64,000 nt of DNA from Deltaproteobacteria bacterium (GTDB taxonomy: Bacteria; Desulfobacterota; Deferrimicrobia; Deferrimicrobiales; Deferrimicrobiaceae): the NCBI GenBank assembly GCA_021815305.1, contig JAKAHC010000004.1, positions 233,057 to 297,056 on the forward strand, read 5' to 3'. The position numbers and the translations under genes were made by a program. Positions 17,542 through 26,220 of the stretch are shown piece by piece. The notes beneath the pieces were generated by a model, which searched no databases, was not told where the DNA came from, and worked only from the letters and a program-made list of their open reading frames with translations. Position 1 is the stretch's first letter. Every line of letters starts with the position of its first letter.

Positions 17542-17964
17542 TCAGCCGTCCTTCCCCTTGTTCCCTTCCGCGAAGGCTTCGCGGGAGACGGGAAGTGCCG
17601 TGGATTGCCCTCGGGCCAGCACCCTTCCGTCGCCCGCGGTCACCGTGAGCTCGCACACCATGGACTGCCGCCCCTTGTGGACGATGCGCGACTCCCCGAT
17701 CACCGTCTCGCCCGGCTTCGCCGCACGGAAGACGTTCAGGCTCCACTGGACGCCCACCGCGTCGACGACGGCGTTCACCGAGAGGGCGAACGCCGCATCC
17801 GCCGCCGCGAACAGCAGCACTCCGTGACCGATCTTATGCGCGTTCAGAAAGCGCTCCTCGACGGCGACCGACACCTTCGCATACCCTTCCCGCGCTTCGA
17901 TCAGCTTCATCCCGAAATGCTGTATCAACCGATCCGCATGGAATATCTCCCGGACGCGCTCCAT
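17542..17964 (-). CDS. PaaI-type hotdog-fold thioesterase
   Basis: 140 residues with a single hotdog domain. The pattern HFGMKLIEAREGYAKVSVAVEERFLNAHKIGHGVLLFAAADAAF matches the PaaI family, in which HGG or HG (here GHGVL) opens the central helix. One domain of this type normally hydrolyses acyl-CoA thioesters, often phenylacetyl-type CoAs, as a tetramer in the cytosol. The substrate is unknown. The ATG at 17964 shares its A with the TGA of the carbonic-anhydrase-like gene (TGATG), so the two are cotranslated. Confidence 0.8.
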   Translation of the reverse strand: MERVREIFHADRLIQHFGMKLIEAREGYAKVSVAVEERFLNAHKIGHGVLLFAAADAAFALSVNAVVDAVGVQWSLNVFRAAKPGETVIGESRIVHKGRQSMVCELTVTAGDGRVLARGQSTALPVSREAFAEGNKGKDG

Positions 17965-18482
17965 CACTCCCCCCGCCCGAGGTACGCCCTGGCGTACCCG
18001 ACGTAATGGTCGGACAAAACCCTGTTCTTCTCCCCGGAGCCGGGACCGAGATCCCTGACGACCCTTCCCGGGACGCCCATCACGAGCGAGTTCGGCGGGA
18101 TGACCCTTCCCGGGGACACGATCGCACCCGCGCCGATCACGCTCCCCCGGCCGATCACGGCCCCGTCGAGGACGATGCACCCGATCCCGAGCAGGCACAG
18201 GTCCTCGATGACGCAGCCGTGCGCCGTCGCGCCGTGGCCGAACGTCACCTCGTCCCCCACCGTGAGAGGGAAATCCTCCTTGACGTGCAGCACGCACCCG
18301 TCCTGGATGTTGGTGCGCTTGCCGATGCGGACCGGGAGGATGTCCCCGCGGATCACCGCGTTGAACCAGACGCTCGAATCCTCCCCGATCGCAACGTCCC
18401 CCACGATCCTGGCCCCTTCCGCCACGAAGACGGAAGGGTGCAGGCGGAGAGGGCCCACCCTGATCGGATACGGCAACGGCAT
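17964..18482 (-). CDS. Gamma-carbonic anhydrase family hexapeptide-repeat protein
   Basis: 172 residues forming a left-handed beta-helix from repeats such as IGEDSSVWFNAVIRGD and IGAGAIVSPGRVIPP. Metal-binding histidines of the family are visible in CVLHV and in FGHGATAHGC, so a Zn(II) or Fe(II) site is likely. Members are trimeric, and many are annotated YrdA/CaiE-like with unproven carbonic anhydrase activity. A TATAAT -10 is visible on the minus strand at 18512-18517, about 30 bases before the start. It heads a two-gene operon with the thioesterase. Confidence 0.85.
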   Translation of the reverse strand: MPLPYPIRVGPLRLHPSVFVAEGARIVGDVAIGEDSSVWFNAVIRGDILPVRIGKRTNIQDGCVLHVKEDFPLTVGDEVTFGHGATAHGCVIEDLCLLGIGCIVLDGAVIGRGSVIGAGAIVSPGRVIPPNSLVMGVPGRVVRDLGPGSGEKNRVLSDHYVGYARAYLGRGE

Positions 18483-18650
18483 CGAAGAACTCCGGACGGT
18501 CGTATCCCCGGATTATACTAAGGATCGGCGGCCGCGTTCGCCGGAAAGAGCCTCGGGGCTTAAGGGGTACGGCGGGTTCGCGCACCCCCGGGACAAGGAT
18601 ACGGCCCGGCGCGCGGTCCGCCGGGCCGGGATCGGACGCGCCGGCAAGGT

Positions 18651-19121
18651 TCACTGCGCGAGTTCGGACACCTCCAGCGCGTCCTCGAGCGCGATGCAGC
18701 CCCGCACGCTCATCGCCGCGGGACACCGCGTCAGGTAGACCTTCATCGCCTCCCGCGCCTCTTCCGCCTTCCCCGCGGGAACCTTGAGCGTGTATCGCAC
18801 CCGGATCCGCGTGATCCGCAGCACCCCGTCGACGTCCTCGATGTCCCCTTCCACGTCGGCCCGGAACCGGTCACCGAACGTGGGGATCTTGTTGCCGGCC
18901 AGCACCGTGGCCAGTGTCCCCATCATTCAGGCCGCCACCGCCCCCACGACGTGGTCGAGCGTGGCCGCGTGCTCTTTTTCCGGCTCCACCTTGTAGAACT
19001 TCTTGATTCCCCCGTGCACCCCGTAGTACACGGGCTCCGGAAACCCCTCGATGTGTGCGATCCGCGTCGGCCCCTTCTCCCGGACGATGGAGATCCGGGA
19101 GGTGTGAACCACATTCCCCAT
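18651..19121 (-). CDS. OsmC-family selenoprotein (Sec at residue 65)
   Basis: Read through an in-frame TGA at 18927-18929, this is one 156-residue OsmC/Ohr-superfamily protein. The 64 residues before the TGA (to HVVGAVAA) and the 91 after it (MMGTLATVLAGNK) join in the same frame. The TGA sits exactly where the family has its first redox cysteine (normally AA-C-L/M-x-G). The second cysteine is present in LTRCPAAMS. OsmC proteins are thiol peroxidases for organic hydroperoxides. A hairpin with GGU in its loop starts 12 bases after the TGA (see SECIS). The ATG at 19121 has AAAGGAGG upstream. If Sec is not inserted, only a non-functional 64-residue peptide results. Confidence 0.8.
18882..18921 (-). 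promoter_or_regulatory. Candidate bacterial SECIS element of the OsmC selenoprotein
   Basis: On the mRNA, the TGA is followed after 12 bases by CUGGCC (18914-18909), an 8-base loop ACGGUGCU (18908-18901) and GGCCGG (18900-18895), giving a 6-bp stem with GGU in the apical loop. A lower stem GGGGA/UCCCC (18921-18917 with 18886-18882) encloses it. The loop GGU begins 21 bases after the TGA. Spacing and loop match the SelB-binding hairpins known downstream of bacterial Sec codons. Confidence 0.7.
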
Positions 19122-19163
19122 GGTCGATCCTCCTTTTTTTCCCGCCCTCTCCGCGCTTTGAGG

Positions 19164-19192
19164 TTGACTCCTGCAACCGAAACAATTATAAA
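19164..19192 (+). promoter_or_regulatory. Sigma-70 promoter for the ABC importer operon
   Basis: TTGACT at 19164-19169 and TATAAA at 19187-19192 are separated by 17 bases. Transcription would start near 19199, leaving a leader of about 180 bases before the substrate-binding protein. The leader has no structure I can name. The same stretch reads TATAAT on the minus strand (19190-19185), a possible -10 for the OsmC gene, so the promoters may be back to back. Confidence 0.65.
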
Positions 19193-19379
19193 CCTGTTTT
19201 GCGCTTACACACGACCGTGCGATCGTGCAACCTTCCCGTGGCGCGACGCATCGTATCGCTTACTTCCGTGAAAAGGCGCATATTCGCACGCAAATCGGGC
19301 CGCGGGACGAAATGCCGGGAGGGAAAACCGCACAATCCGGAAGGCGCGGCTTCGCGCACCGGGGAAGGGAGACGAAGCG

Positions 19380-20717
19380 ATGGCAAAACGTGGTTTCACC
19401 AGGCGTGACTTCCTCAAGGGTACCGGTGCGGGGCTTGCGGCGACGGGGTTGGGGGTCCCCCTCCTCCTGCCCCGCAAGTCGTACGCCGCGAAAAAGACGC
19501 TCAAGATCCTCCAGTGGAACCACTTCGTCCCCGCCTACGACGTTTGGTTCAACAACACCTACGTCAAGGAGTGGGGTGCAAAGAACAACACCGAGGTGAT
19601 CGTCGACAACATCGGCCTGGCGGGAATCAACGCCCGCGCCGCCGCGGAGGTGGGCGGGCAGAAAGGCCACGACCTGTTCCTGTTCCTCGCTCCGCCGTCG
19701 GCATACGAAACCCAGGTGGTGGACATGAAGGAGGTCTACCAGGAGGTCGAGAAGAAGCACGGCAAGGCGCTTCCCCTCGCCGTCCACAGCACCTACAACC
19801 CGAAGACGAAGAAATATTTCGCCTTCTCCGACAGCTTCGTCCCCGACCCGATCAATTACCGGAAGGACCTGTGGGACGGAATCGGCATGTACCCCGACAC
19901 CTGGGACGACGTCCGGGTCGGGGGGCGCAAGATCAAGGAGAAGTACGGGATTCCCGTGGGCATCGGCATGTCGGCCGAACTGGACACGGCGATGGCGATG
20001 CGCGAGCTGATGTACTCTTTCGGGGCCTCCGTGCAGGACGCGCAGGGCAACCTGATCCTGGACTCGAAGCAGACCCTCGAAGCGGTAAAGTTCGCCAAGG
20101 CCCTCTACCAGGAGGCGATGACCCCGGAGGTGCTCTCCTGGGACCCCTCCTCGAACAACCGGGCGATGCTTGCCGGAAAAGTCTCCCTGGTGCTCAACGC
20201 CATCTCCGTCACCCGGCAGGCGGAAACCGACAAGATGCCGATCGGGAAAGACATCTGGCTCGCCAAGGCGGCCAAGGGCCCGGTCCGCAGGATGGGGACC
20301 GAGCACGTGATGAACTGCTACGTCGTCTGGAAGTTCGCCCAGAACGTCGACGGAGCGAAGAAGTTCCTCGTCGACTACATCAACGCCTTCCGCGGGGCGT
20401 TCCTCGCCAGCGAGTTCTACAACTTCCCATGCTTCCCGAAAACGGTGCCCGATCTCCAGAAGCTGATCTCCAACGACCCGAGAGCAACACCCCCGAACAA
20501 GTACGCCGTCCTCTCCGACGTCCTGGACTGGGCGACCAACGTGGGGTACCCCGGGTATGCATCGGCGGCGATCGACGAGACGTTCAACACCTGGGTCATC
20601 AACACGATGTTCGCGAAGGCGGCGACCAATACCTCCACCCCCGAGGCGGCCATCAAGGAAGCCACCGCGAAGTGCCGGCAGATCTGGGCGAAGTGGAAGG
20701 AAAAAGGACTCATCTAG
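19380..20717 (+). CDS. ABC importer substrate-binding protein (family 1, Tat-exported)
   Basis: 445 residues with a twin-arginine signal (RRDFLKGTGAG, cleavage near SYAAK), so it is exported folded to the periplasm. The mature part is a family-1 extracellular solute-binding protein, normally for oligosaccharides, polyols or glycerol phosphates: KILQWNHFVPAYDVWF, the DLFLFLAPPSAYE lobe, and MLAGKVSLVLNAIS with a C-terminal helical region. It precedes an ATPase and two MalF/MalG-type permeases in the same operon. The ligand cannot be predicted. GAAGGGAG lies upstream of the ATG. Confidence 0.85.
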   Translation: MAKRGFTRRDFLKGTGAGLAATGLGVPLLLPRKSYAAKKTLKILQWNHFVPAYDVWFNNTYVKEWGAKNNTEVIVDNIGLAGINARAAAEVGGQKGHDLFLFLAPPSAYETQVVDMKEVYQEVEKKHGKALPLAVHSTYNPKTKKYFAFSDSFVPDPINYRKDLWDGIGMYPDTWDDVRVGGRKIKEKYGIPVGIGMSAELDTAMAMRELMYSFGASVQDAQGNLILDSKQTLEAVKFAKALYQEAMTPEVLSWDPSSNNRAMLAGKVSLVLNAISVTRQAETDKMPIGKDIWLAKAAKGPVRRMGTEHVMNCYVVWKFAQNVDGAKKFLVDYINAFRGAFLASEFYNFPCFPKTVPDLQKLISNDPRATPPNKYAVLSDVLDWATNVGYPGYASAAIDETFNTWVINTMFAKAATNTSTPEAAIKEATAKCRQIWAKWKEKGLI

Positions 20718-20727
20718 GGGAGGCAAC

Positions 20728-21771
20728 TTGGCAACGGTAACGGTTCGTCAACTGGAAAAGCGGTTCGGCGACGTGCACGCGGTGGACGGGATCGATCTGT
20801 CCATCCAGGAGGGAGAGTTCCTGGTCCTGCTGGGCCCCTCGGGGTGCGGCAAGACCACCCTCCTGCGGATGATCGCCGGGCTGGAACGGCAGACCAGGGG
20901 CGATATCCTGATCGGGGGGCAGGTGGTGAACGACCTGCCCCCCCGCGCCCGGAAGATCGCCATGGTCTTCCAGAGCTACGCCCTCTACCCCCACATGTCG
21001 GTCTACGACAACATCGCCTTCCCCCTGAAGGCGCAGGGAGTGGAAAAACGCTCCATCCCGGAACGGGTGGAGCGCGCCGCCGCGATGTTCGGCATCGAGC
21101 GGTTCCTCAAGCGCAAGCCTCGCGAGCTCTCCGGCGGAGAACGGCAACGGGTGGCGCTGGCCCGCGCGGTTGTCCGTGAACCCAGTCTTTTCCTGCTGGA
21201 CGAACCGCTGTCCAACCTCGACGCGAAGCTCCGGACGCTGGCGCGCGACGAATTGAAGCAGTTCCAGCGGCGCATCGGCACCACGACGATCTACGTCACC
21301 CACGACCAGATCGAGGCGATGGGGCTGGGGGACCGGATCGTGGTGATGAGCGGAGGCAAGGTGCGCCAGGTGGGCTCCCCGCAGGAGGTGTACGACGAAC
21401 CGGAAGACACCTTCGTGGCGGGGTTCCTGGGTTCGCCGCCCATGAACCTGCTGCGCGGCGACAACTGCACCGTCGGCTTCCGCCCGGAGCGGTTTCTCCC
21501 CCTGCTGGCGCACGAGTCGCAGGAAGGGCTGGTCCCCCTCTGGTTCCGGATCGACCGGGTCGAGGACCTGGGGTCGGCCCGGCTCCTCTACGGTTCCCTC
21601 CACGACACCTTTCCCAACGAGAAGGTGATCGTGAGCGTCCCCTTCACGGTCCACATGGATTTCACCCCGGGCGAGGTGTACGAATTCGCGGTGAAGGAAA
21701 AGGAAATCAAGTTCTTCGACAAGGAAACCGGCCGCCGCACGGAGCCGCGTCCTTTCTGGGTGCGCCGGTGA
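20728..21771 (+). CDS. ABC importer ATP-binding protein (MalK/UgpC-like)
   Basis: 347 residues. The TTG start at 20728 follows GGGGAGG and only 10 bases separate it from the binding-protein stop. Walker A GPSGCGKTTLLRM, Q-loop VFQSYALYPHM, signature ELSGGERQRVALARA, Walker B SLFLLDEPLSNLD and the H-loop THDQIEAM are all intact. The regulatory/TOBE-like C-terminal domain (about 240-347) is short and divergent compared with MalK (about 370 residues). It energises the two permeases that follow; the first overlaps its stop (GTGA). Confidence 0.9.
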   Translation: MATVTVRQLEKRFGDVHAVDGIDLSIQEGEFLVLLGPSGCGKTTLLRMIAGLERQTRGDILIGGQVVNDLPPRARKIAMVFQSYALYPHMSVYDNIAFPLKAQGVEKRSIPERVERAAAMFGIERFLKRKPRELSGGERQRVALARAVVREPSLFLLDEPLSNLDAKLRTLARDELKQFQRRIGTTTIYVTHDQIEAMGLGDRIVVMSGGKVRQVGSPQEVYDEPEDTFVAGFLGSPPMNLLRGDNCTVGFRPERFLPLLAHESQEGLVPLWFRIDRVEDLGSARLLYGSLHDTFPNEKVIVSVPFTVHMDFTPGEVYEFAVKEKEIKFFDKETGRRTEPRPFWVRR

Positions 21772-22712
21772 AACCCGCCGCTTCGCCTCCCACGGACCCG
21801 GCCCGCCGCGCCGGGTCCGGAGGCGCGCTCGCCGACAACGAGAAGTGGCTCGGCCGCGTGATGATGGCCCCCGCCATCCTCTACATCGCGGCGCTGGTCG
21901 GACTGCCGCTGCTTCTCGCCCTGTACTACAGCGTGAGCAACGTGACTGTAGGAAGCGCGGGGTGGCCCTCCTACGTCGGGCTTTCCAACTTCCGGCACGC
22001 CTTCGGGAACCCGACCTTCATCCGGGCGGTCTGGAATACGATCTTCTTCGCCGTCGTCTCCATGGCCATCGTGATGGTCCTTGGGACGATCCTCGCCCTT
22101 TCTCTCCTTAAGGATTTCCGCGGAAAATGGTTCGTACGGCTGCTGATCCTCCTCCCGTGGGTCGCCCCGATCTCCCTGGGGACCATCGGGTGGCTCTGGA
22201 TGTTCGACTCCGTCTACAGCGTGATCAACTGGACCGCGCAGTACTTCGGGATCTTCGGGAAGAGGACCTGGCCGGTCTGGCTGGGCCAGCCGACCCTGGC
22301 CATGGCGTCGGTCATCACGGTCCAGGTGTGGCGCCTCCTCCCCCTGGCCACGGTGATCCTGCTGGGGGGCTTGAGCAGCATCCCGAAGGATATCCAGGAG
22401 GCGGCACTGGTGGACGGCGCGAGCGTGCTCCGGCGCTACGTCCAGATCACCGAGCCCCTCATGCGCCCCATCGCCCTCGTGGCGCTGCTGTTCGGCCTGA
22501 TCTTTTCCTTCACCGACATGATCGTGATCTACGTGCTGACGCGCGGGGGCCCCTTCGACACGACCCAGGTGCTGGCGACGCTCGCCTTCTTCACCGGGAT
22601 CGACGGCGGGGACCTCGGCGGGGGCGCCGCGATCGCCCTGTTCCTCCTTCCCGTGCTGGCGGCGTGCGTGATCCTGATCCTGCGGTTCGCCCGGAAAACG
22701 GAGGTTACCTGA
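21768..22712 (+). CDS. ABC importer permease, MalF/UgpA-like
   Basis: 314 residues with six predicted membrane helices and the cytoplasmic EAA loop (DIQEAALVDGASVLRRYVQITEPLM), the site that contacts the ATPase. The GTG start at 21768 overlaps the stop of the ATPase gene. A short hydrophilic N-terminus precedes helix 1. It forms the translocation pore with the next permease for the solute delivered by the periplasmic binding protein. Confidence 0.9.
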   Translation: MKPAASPPTDPARRAGSGGALADNEKWLGRVMMAPAILYIAALVGLPLLLALYYSVSNVTVGSAGWPSYVGLSNFRHAFGNPTFIRAVWNTIFFAVVSMAIVMVLGTILALSLLKDFRGKWFVRLLILLPWVAPISLGTIGWLWMFDSVYSVINWTAQYFGIFGKRTWPVWLGQPTLAMASVITVQVWRLLPLATVILLGGLSSIPKDIQEAALVDGASVLRRYVQITEPLMRPIALVALLFGLIFSFTDMIVIYVLTRGGPFDTTQVLATLAFFTGIDGGDLGGGAAIALFLLPVLAACVILILRFARKTEVT

Positions 22713-22716
22713 TACG

Positions 22717-23571
22717 ATGAGCGCGAAACGCGGAACCGTCACCTCACCCGCATGGCGGGTGGTTCACTTCGGAGCGATCTCGGCGTTCGTGCTGTTCGCG
22801 GCGTTCCCCTTCTTCTGGATGGTGATCTCCGCCTTCAAACAGACGCTCGACCTGATGAACCCGAACAACAACCCGTTCGTGTTCAACCTGCCCCCGACAA
22901 TGGTGCAGGTCAAGATGCTCTTCGAGGGGACGGAGTACACGAAGTGGCTGTGGAACACCGCGTGGGTGGGGATCCTCGTCGTGATCATCACCCTCCTGCT
23001 CGCCGTTCCCCTCGGGTACGGACTTGCGCGCCTGTCGGGGAAGACCGGAGAGCGGCTCGGGATCATGATCTTCCTCACCTACCTCGTTCCGCCGACCATC
23101 CTCTTCATCCCCCTCTCGAGAGTGATCAGCTACCTGGGATTGACCGACTCCCTGTGGTCGTTGGTGGTCGTCTACCCAAGCTTCACGGTGCCGTTCTGCG
23201 CGTGGCTGCTGATGGGGTTTTTCAAGGTCATCCCGCCGGACATCGAGGAGGCCGCCATGATCGACGGGCTCTCCCGGTTCGGGGCGTTCGTGCGCGTGGT
23301 CCTTCCGGTTTCCATCGCGGGGCTGCTCACCACGATCATCTTCAGCTTCACGCTGGTGACGCAGGAGTTCGTCTACGCGCTCACCTTCATCAGCTCGTCG
23401 TCGAAGTTCACCGTGAGCGTCGGGGTTCCGACCTTCCTGGTGCGCGGGGACGTCTATTTCTGGGGGTCGATGATGGCGGCGTGCTTCATCGCGAGCTTCC
23501 CCATCGCCGTCCTCTACAACTTCTTCGTCGACCGGTTCATCGCCGGGTTCACTGTAGGGGCGGTGAAGTAG
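22717..23571 (+). CDS. ABC importer permease, MalG/UgpE-like
   Basis: 284 residues with six predicted membrane helices and an EAA loop (DIEEAAMIDGLSRFGAFVRVVLPVS). The start is 4 bp after the previous stop. The C-terminal helix ends with FVDRFIAGFTVGAVK, the usual MalG-type tail. It completes the SBP-ATPase-permease-permease importer. The 3' end overlaps a convergent MFS gene by 23 bp, so no independent terminator can lie between them. Confidence 0.9.
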   Translation: MSAKRGTVTSPAWRVVHFGAISAFVLFAAFPFFWMVISAFKQTLDLMNPNNNPFVFNLPPTMVQVKMLFEGTEYTKWLWNTAWVGILVVIITLLLAVPLGYGLARLSGKTGERLGIMIFLTYLVPPTILFIPLSRVISYLGLTDSLWSLVVVYPSFTVPFCAWLLMGFFKVIPPDIEEAAMIDGLSRFGAFVRVVLPVSIAGLLTTIIFSFTLVTQEFVYALTFISSSSKFTVSVGVPTFLVRGDVYFWGSMMAACFIASFPIAVLYNFFVDRFIAGFTVGAVK

Positions 23572-24817
23572 CCACGGCGGAGGCGGGTTGCCGCCCGGAG
23601 TCGGCCCTCGCCTCCAGGAGACCGGCGGCGAATGGGACCAGCATCAGGGACGCCACCAGGGCGATCACCCCTCTCCACCCCCAGCGCTGGTATGCGTACC
23701 CGCCCGCCGTGATCCCCGCGGTGCCGCCCAGGTAGTAAAACAGCAGGTAGAGGGAGTTCGCGCGCCCCCGGCTGGCGGTGAGTTTCCGGTTCAGCGCGCC
23801 GACCGCCGCCGTGTGGACGACGAAGAACCCCGCGCACATTCCCACGAGGGACACCCCCACCAGGGCGAGAAAAGGCAGCAGCGCGCAAAGGACGGACAGC
23901 GCGAACACCACCGCTCCCAGCGCCATCGTCAACCCGTTCCCGAGGCGGTTCCCCAGCCTGCCGGCGACCGGCCCGATCCCCACCCCGACGAGGTACGAGA
24001 GATAGAGCATCGTGATGTACTGGGTGGGGAGCCGGAAAGGAGGCCCCGCAAGGTAGAAGGGAAGGTAGTTGAAGACGGTGGAGAAGGCCCCCAGCGCGGC
24101 GGCCCCCACGGAGAAGAGCCGCAGCAGATCATGCCGCGACAGCAGCGCCGCGAAACCGGCTTCCTCCTCCGGGACCTCCTGCCCCGCCTCCTCCCGGGGG
24201 AGCCACCGCCCCGCGTCCACGGTGCCCGCAAGCAGCAGGACCGACGCGGTGACGAAGGCGTACCGCCAGTGGAGGGGAGGGTGGATGAAACCGGCGAGGA
24301 GCCGCCCGCCCAACCCCCCGGCCACGGTGGCCGAGACGTACGCACCCATCGCGATGTTCAGGCGCTCGGGGGGCAGGCGCCTTACGAGGTACACCATGAG
24401 GCACGTGGTGAGCGCGGGGATGAACAGCCCCTGCGCGAACCGCGCCGCGACCAGGAGGGGGAAGTTCCGCGTGGCCGCGCACAGGAACCCGCACAGGGAG
24501 ACGAAGGTTCCGCCGAAAAGGATGATCGGGCGCGCCGGGAACCGGTCCACCAGCCGCCCGAAGGGGAGCGTCGACAGGGCGATCCCGAAGATCACCGCGG
24601 AAACGGACAGGGAGGCGCGCGCCGCGTCGATGCCGAATTCCCGGCGGAGCACCGGGAGCACCGGCTGGGTGAGGTAGATCGTCGCGAAGGTGGCGGCCAC
24701 CAGAAAAAAAACCCGCGCCTGGAGGGACTTCGACCCCAGGCCCGCAGCCTCCCCCGCCCCTTCCCCGCATTTTGCGATAAAATTCCGGTTCACTATTGAA
24801 CTTTCCTCCGTTTCCAT
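23549..24817 (-). CDS. MFS transporter, YnfM-like
   Basis: 422 residues with 12 predicted helices. Helix 1-2 TFATIYLTQPVLPVLRREFGI and the loop GRLVDRFPARPIILFG are the pattern of the YnfM/arabinose-efflux-type MFS subfamily. The N-terminal 35 residues are hydrophilic, and the start could be an internal codon. The substrate is unknown. It is transcribed against the ABC importer operon and overlaps its last gene. Upstream is divergent from the lipoprotein gene at 24896. Confidence 0.78.
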   Translation of the reverse strand: METEESSIVNRNFIAKCGEGAGEAAGLGSKSLQARVFFLVAATFATIYLTQPVLPVLRREFGIDAARASLSVSAVIFGIALSTLPFGRLVDRFPARPIILFGGTFVSLCGFLCAATRNFPLLVAARFAQGLFIPALTTCLMVYLVRRLPPERLNIAMGAYVSATVAGGLGGRLLAGFIHPPLHWRYAFVTASVLLLAGTVDAGRWLPREEAGQEVPEEEAGFAALLSRHDLLRLFSVGAAALGAFSTVFNYLPFYLAGPPFRLPTQYITMLYLSYLVGVGIGPVAGRLGNRLGNGLTMALGAVVFALSVLCALLPFLALVGVSLVGMCAGFFVVHTAAVGALNRKLTASRGRANSLYLLFYYLGGTAGITAGGYAYQRWGWRGVIALVASLMLVPFAAGLLEARADSGRQPASAVATSPPLQ

Positions 24818-24895
24818 CGTCTAATCCACAATAGCCGAAGAATACCCGGGAAGCAAAAAGGGTATCAACAATGGGCATCAAAGGGGGAAACGGGC

Positions 24896-25366
24896 ATGAA
24901 ATCGTGGATCGTCGGTGCGATCGTCCTGTCGCTTGCGCTTTCGGGGTGCGCCTCCACAATGGGGCCGAAGGAAGGTGCGGGCACGGTCCTCGGCGGCGTC
25001 GGCGGCGCCGTCCTGGGGTCCCAGTTCGGGGGCGGAACGGGGAGGGTCGTCGGCGCAGCGATCGGCGGCATCGCCGGGGCTCTGCTGGGTCAGGATATCG
25101 GCCGCCAGCTCGACCGGGCGGACCAGATGGAGATGCAACGGACCGCGCAGGTCGCGCTGGAGGACAACCGGGACAATCGACCGCGAGAATGGCGGAACCC
25201 GAACACCGGACATTACGGGTCGATCACGCCGAAGCGCACCTACAGGACCGAAAGCGGCCGGTACTGCCGGGAGTACCAGCAGACCGTCGTCATCGGCGGG
25301 GAGGAGCAGCAGGCGTACGGCACCGCGTGCCGCCAGTCGGACGGCACCTGGAAGATCGTGAAATAG
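24896..25366 (+). CDS. Outer-membrane lipoprotein with glycine-zipper domain
   Basis: 156 residues. A lipoprotein signal peptide ends in the lipobox LSGC (Cys18). A glycine-zipper 2TM segment (about 30-75: GAGTVLGGVGGAVLGSQFGG then AAIGGIAGALLGQDIG) follows, and a C-terminal domain like the surface-antigen/RT0821 type (YCREYQQTVVIGGEEQQAYGTACRQSDGTWKIV). It is likely anchored in the outer membrane and involved in envelope integrity. The ATG at 24896 is preceded by AAAGGGGG. It stands alone between divergent MFS and draT genes. Confidence 0.8.
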   Translation: MKSWIVGAIVLSLALSGCASTMGPKEGAGTVLGGVGGAVLGSQFGGGTGRVVGAAIGGIAGALLGQDIGRQLDRADQMEMQRTAQVALEDNRDNRPREWRNPNTGHYGSITPKRTYRTESGRYCREYQQTVVIGGEEQQAYGTACRQSDGTWKIVK

Positions 25367-25420
25367 TCCGGGGAGGAAGCGGCACTTCCGGGGGCCGGCG
25401 CAGGGCGATATGATGGGTGG

Positions 25421-26218
25421 ATGAATTTCCCCACCCTTTCCGTGAACCTCTGCGAGCACCCCCCCTGGGTGATCGCTTCCCCGCGGTTCAACCGGCACCC
25501 CCTTCCCCTGGAGATCCAGGGCGTACGACGGACCCATCGGTCCCTTTTCGATCGCCTCGACGCGCTTGCGGACCCCGCGGCGCGGGTCAGGCGCTTCCGG
25601 GACTACATGGGCATGGTCTTCCGGATCGGAGGGTGGCGGCGGGAATCTTCCCGCCCCGCCCGCCGCTCGCTTCGGAACAGCTACCTGCGGTTTCTCCGCG
25701 GCTGGATGGCGGACGCGAGCTCCACCGAAGGGGCCGTGCTCAAGGGCTGGGTGGAGAGCCGGTTCGGCATCGCGCCCACGTTCCACGCGGGCCTCATCGA
25801 GGGGGTCGCCTCGGAGCGGTACCTCCTCTATCTTGCGGAGCGGATGCGGGAGAGCGCCTCCTCCAACGCGATCGAGTCCCAGCTGGACGTCGTCTACGAA
25901 TTCGTCCAGTACGAGCTGCGCCGGCGGCAGCCAGGCGTTTCCACCTTCACTCTGTACCGCGGGGTTCGCAACATCGAGGATTACCGCTTCCTCGGGGAGC
26001 CCGGGGAGAAACACGCGGTAGTCCGACTGAACAACCTGAACTCCTTCTCCTCCCGGATCGAGCACGCATGGGAGTTCGGCAGCCACCTCCTCGAGGCCGA
26101 AGTCCCGGCCCCCAAGATCTTCTTCCGCTCGGACATCCTCCCGGGAGTTCTGCCCAAGGGCGAGGAGGAGGCCCTGGTGATCGGGGGCGAATATGAAGTG
26201 ACGGTGAGGAGCTACTGA
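25421..26218 (+). CDS. draT: NAD+-dinitrogenase-reductase ADP-ribosyltransferase
   Basis: 265 residues matching DraT, which inactivates nitrogenase iron protein by ADP-ribosylating an arginine in response to ammonium or darkness. The N-terminal NLCEHPPWVIASPRFNRHPLPLEI is family-typical. TLYRGVRNIEDY holds the NAD-binding arginine and LNNLNSFSS the serine-type strand of the R-S-E fold. draG follows 2 bp after the stop, as in known diazotrophs. No nif gene is in the window. Confidence 0.9.
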   Translation: MNFPTLSVNLCEHPPWVIASPRFNRHPLPLEIQGVRRTHRSLFDRLDALADPAARVRRFRDYMGMVFRIGGWRRESSRPARRSLRNSYLRFLRGWMADASSTEGAVLKGWVESRFGIAPTFHAGLIEGVASERYLLYLAERMRESASSNAIESQLDVVYEFVQYELRRRQPGVSTFTLYRGVRNIEDYRFLGEPGEKHAVVRLNNLNSFSSRIEHAWEFGSHLLEAEVPAPKIFFRSDILPGVLPKGEEEALVIGGEYEVTVRSY

Positions 26219-26220
26219 GG

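Noticed and set aside
18512..18540. Full sigma-70 promoter for the gamma-carbonic anhydrase gene
   Set aside because: The -10 TATAAT is clear but the -35 region does not match, so I list only the -10 in the gene's entry.
18651..18926. OsmC second half as an independent 91-residue gene
   Set aside because: It is in phase with the upstream 64 codons, lacks its own ribosome site and only completes the OsmC fold when joined through TGA.
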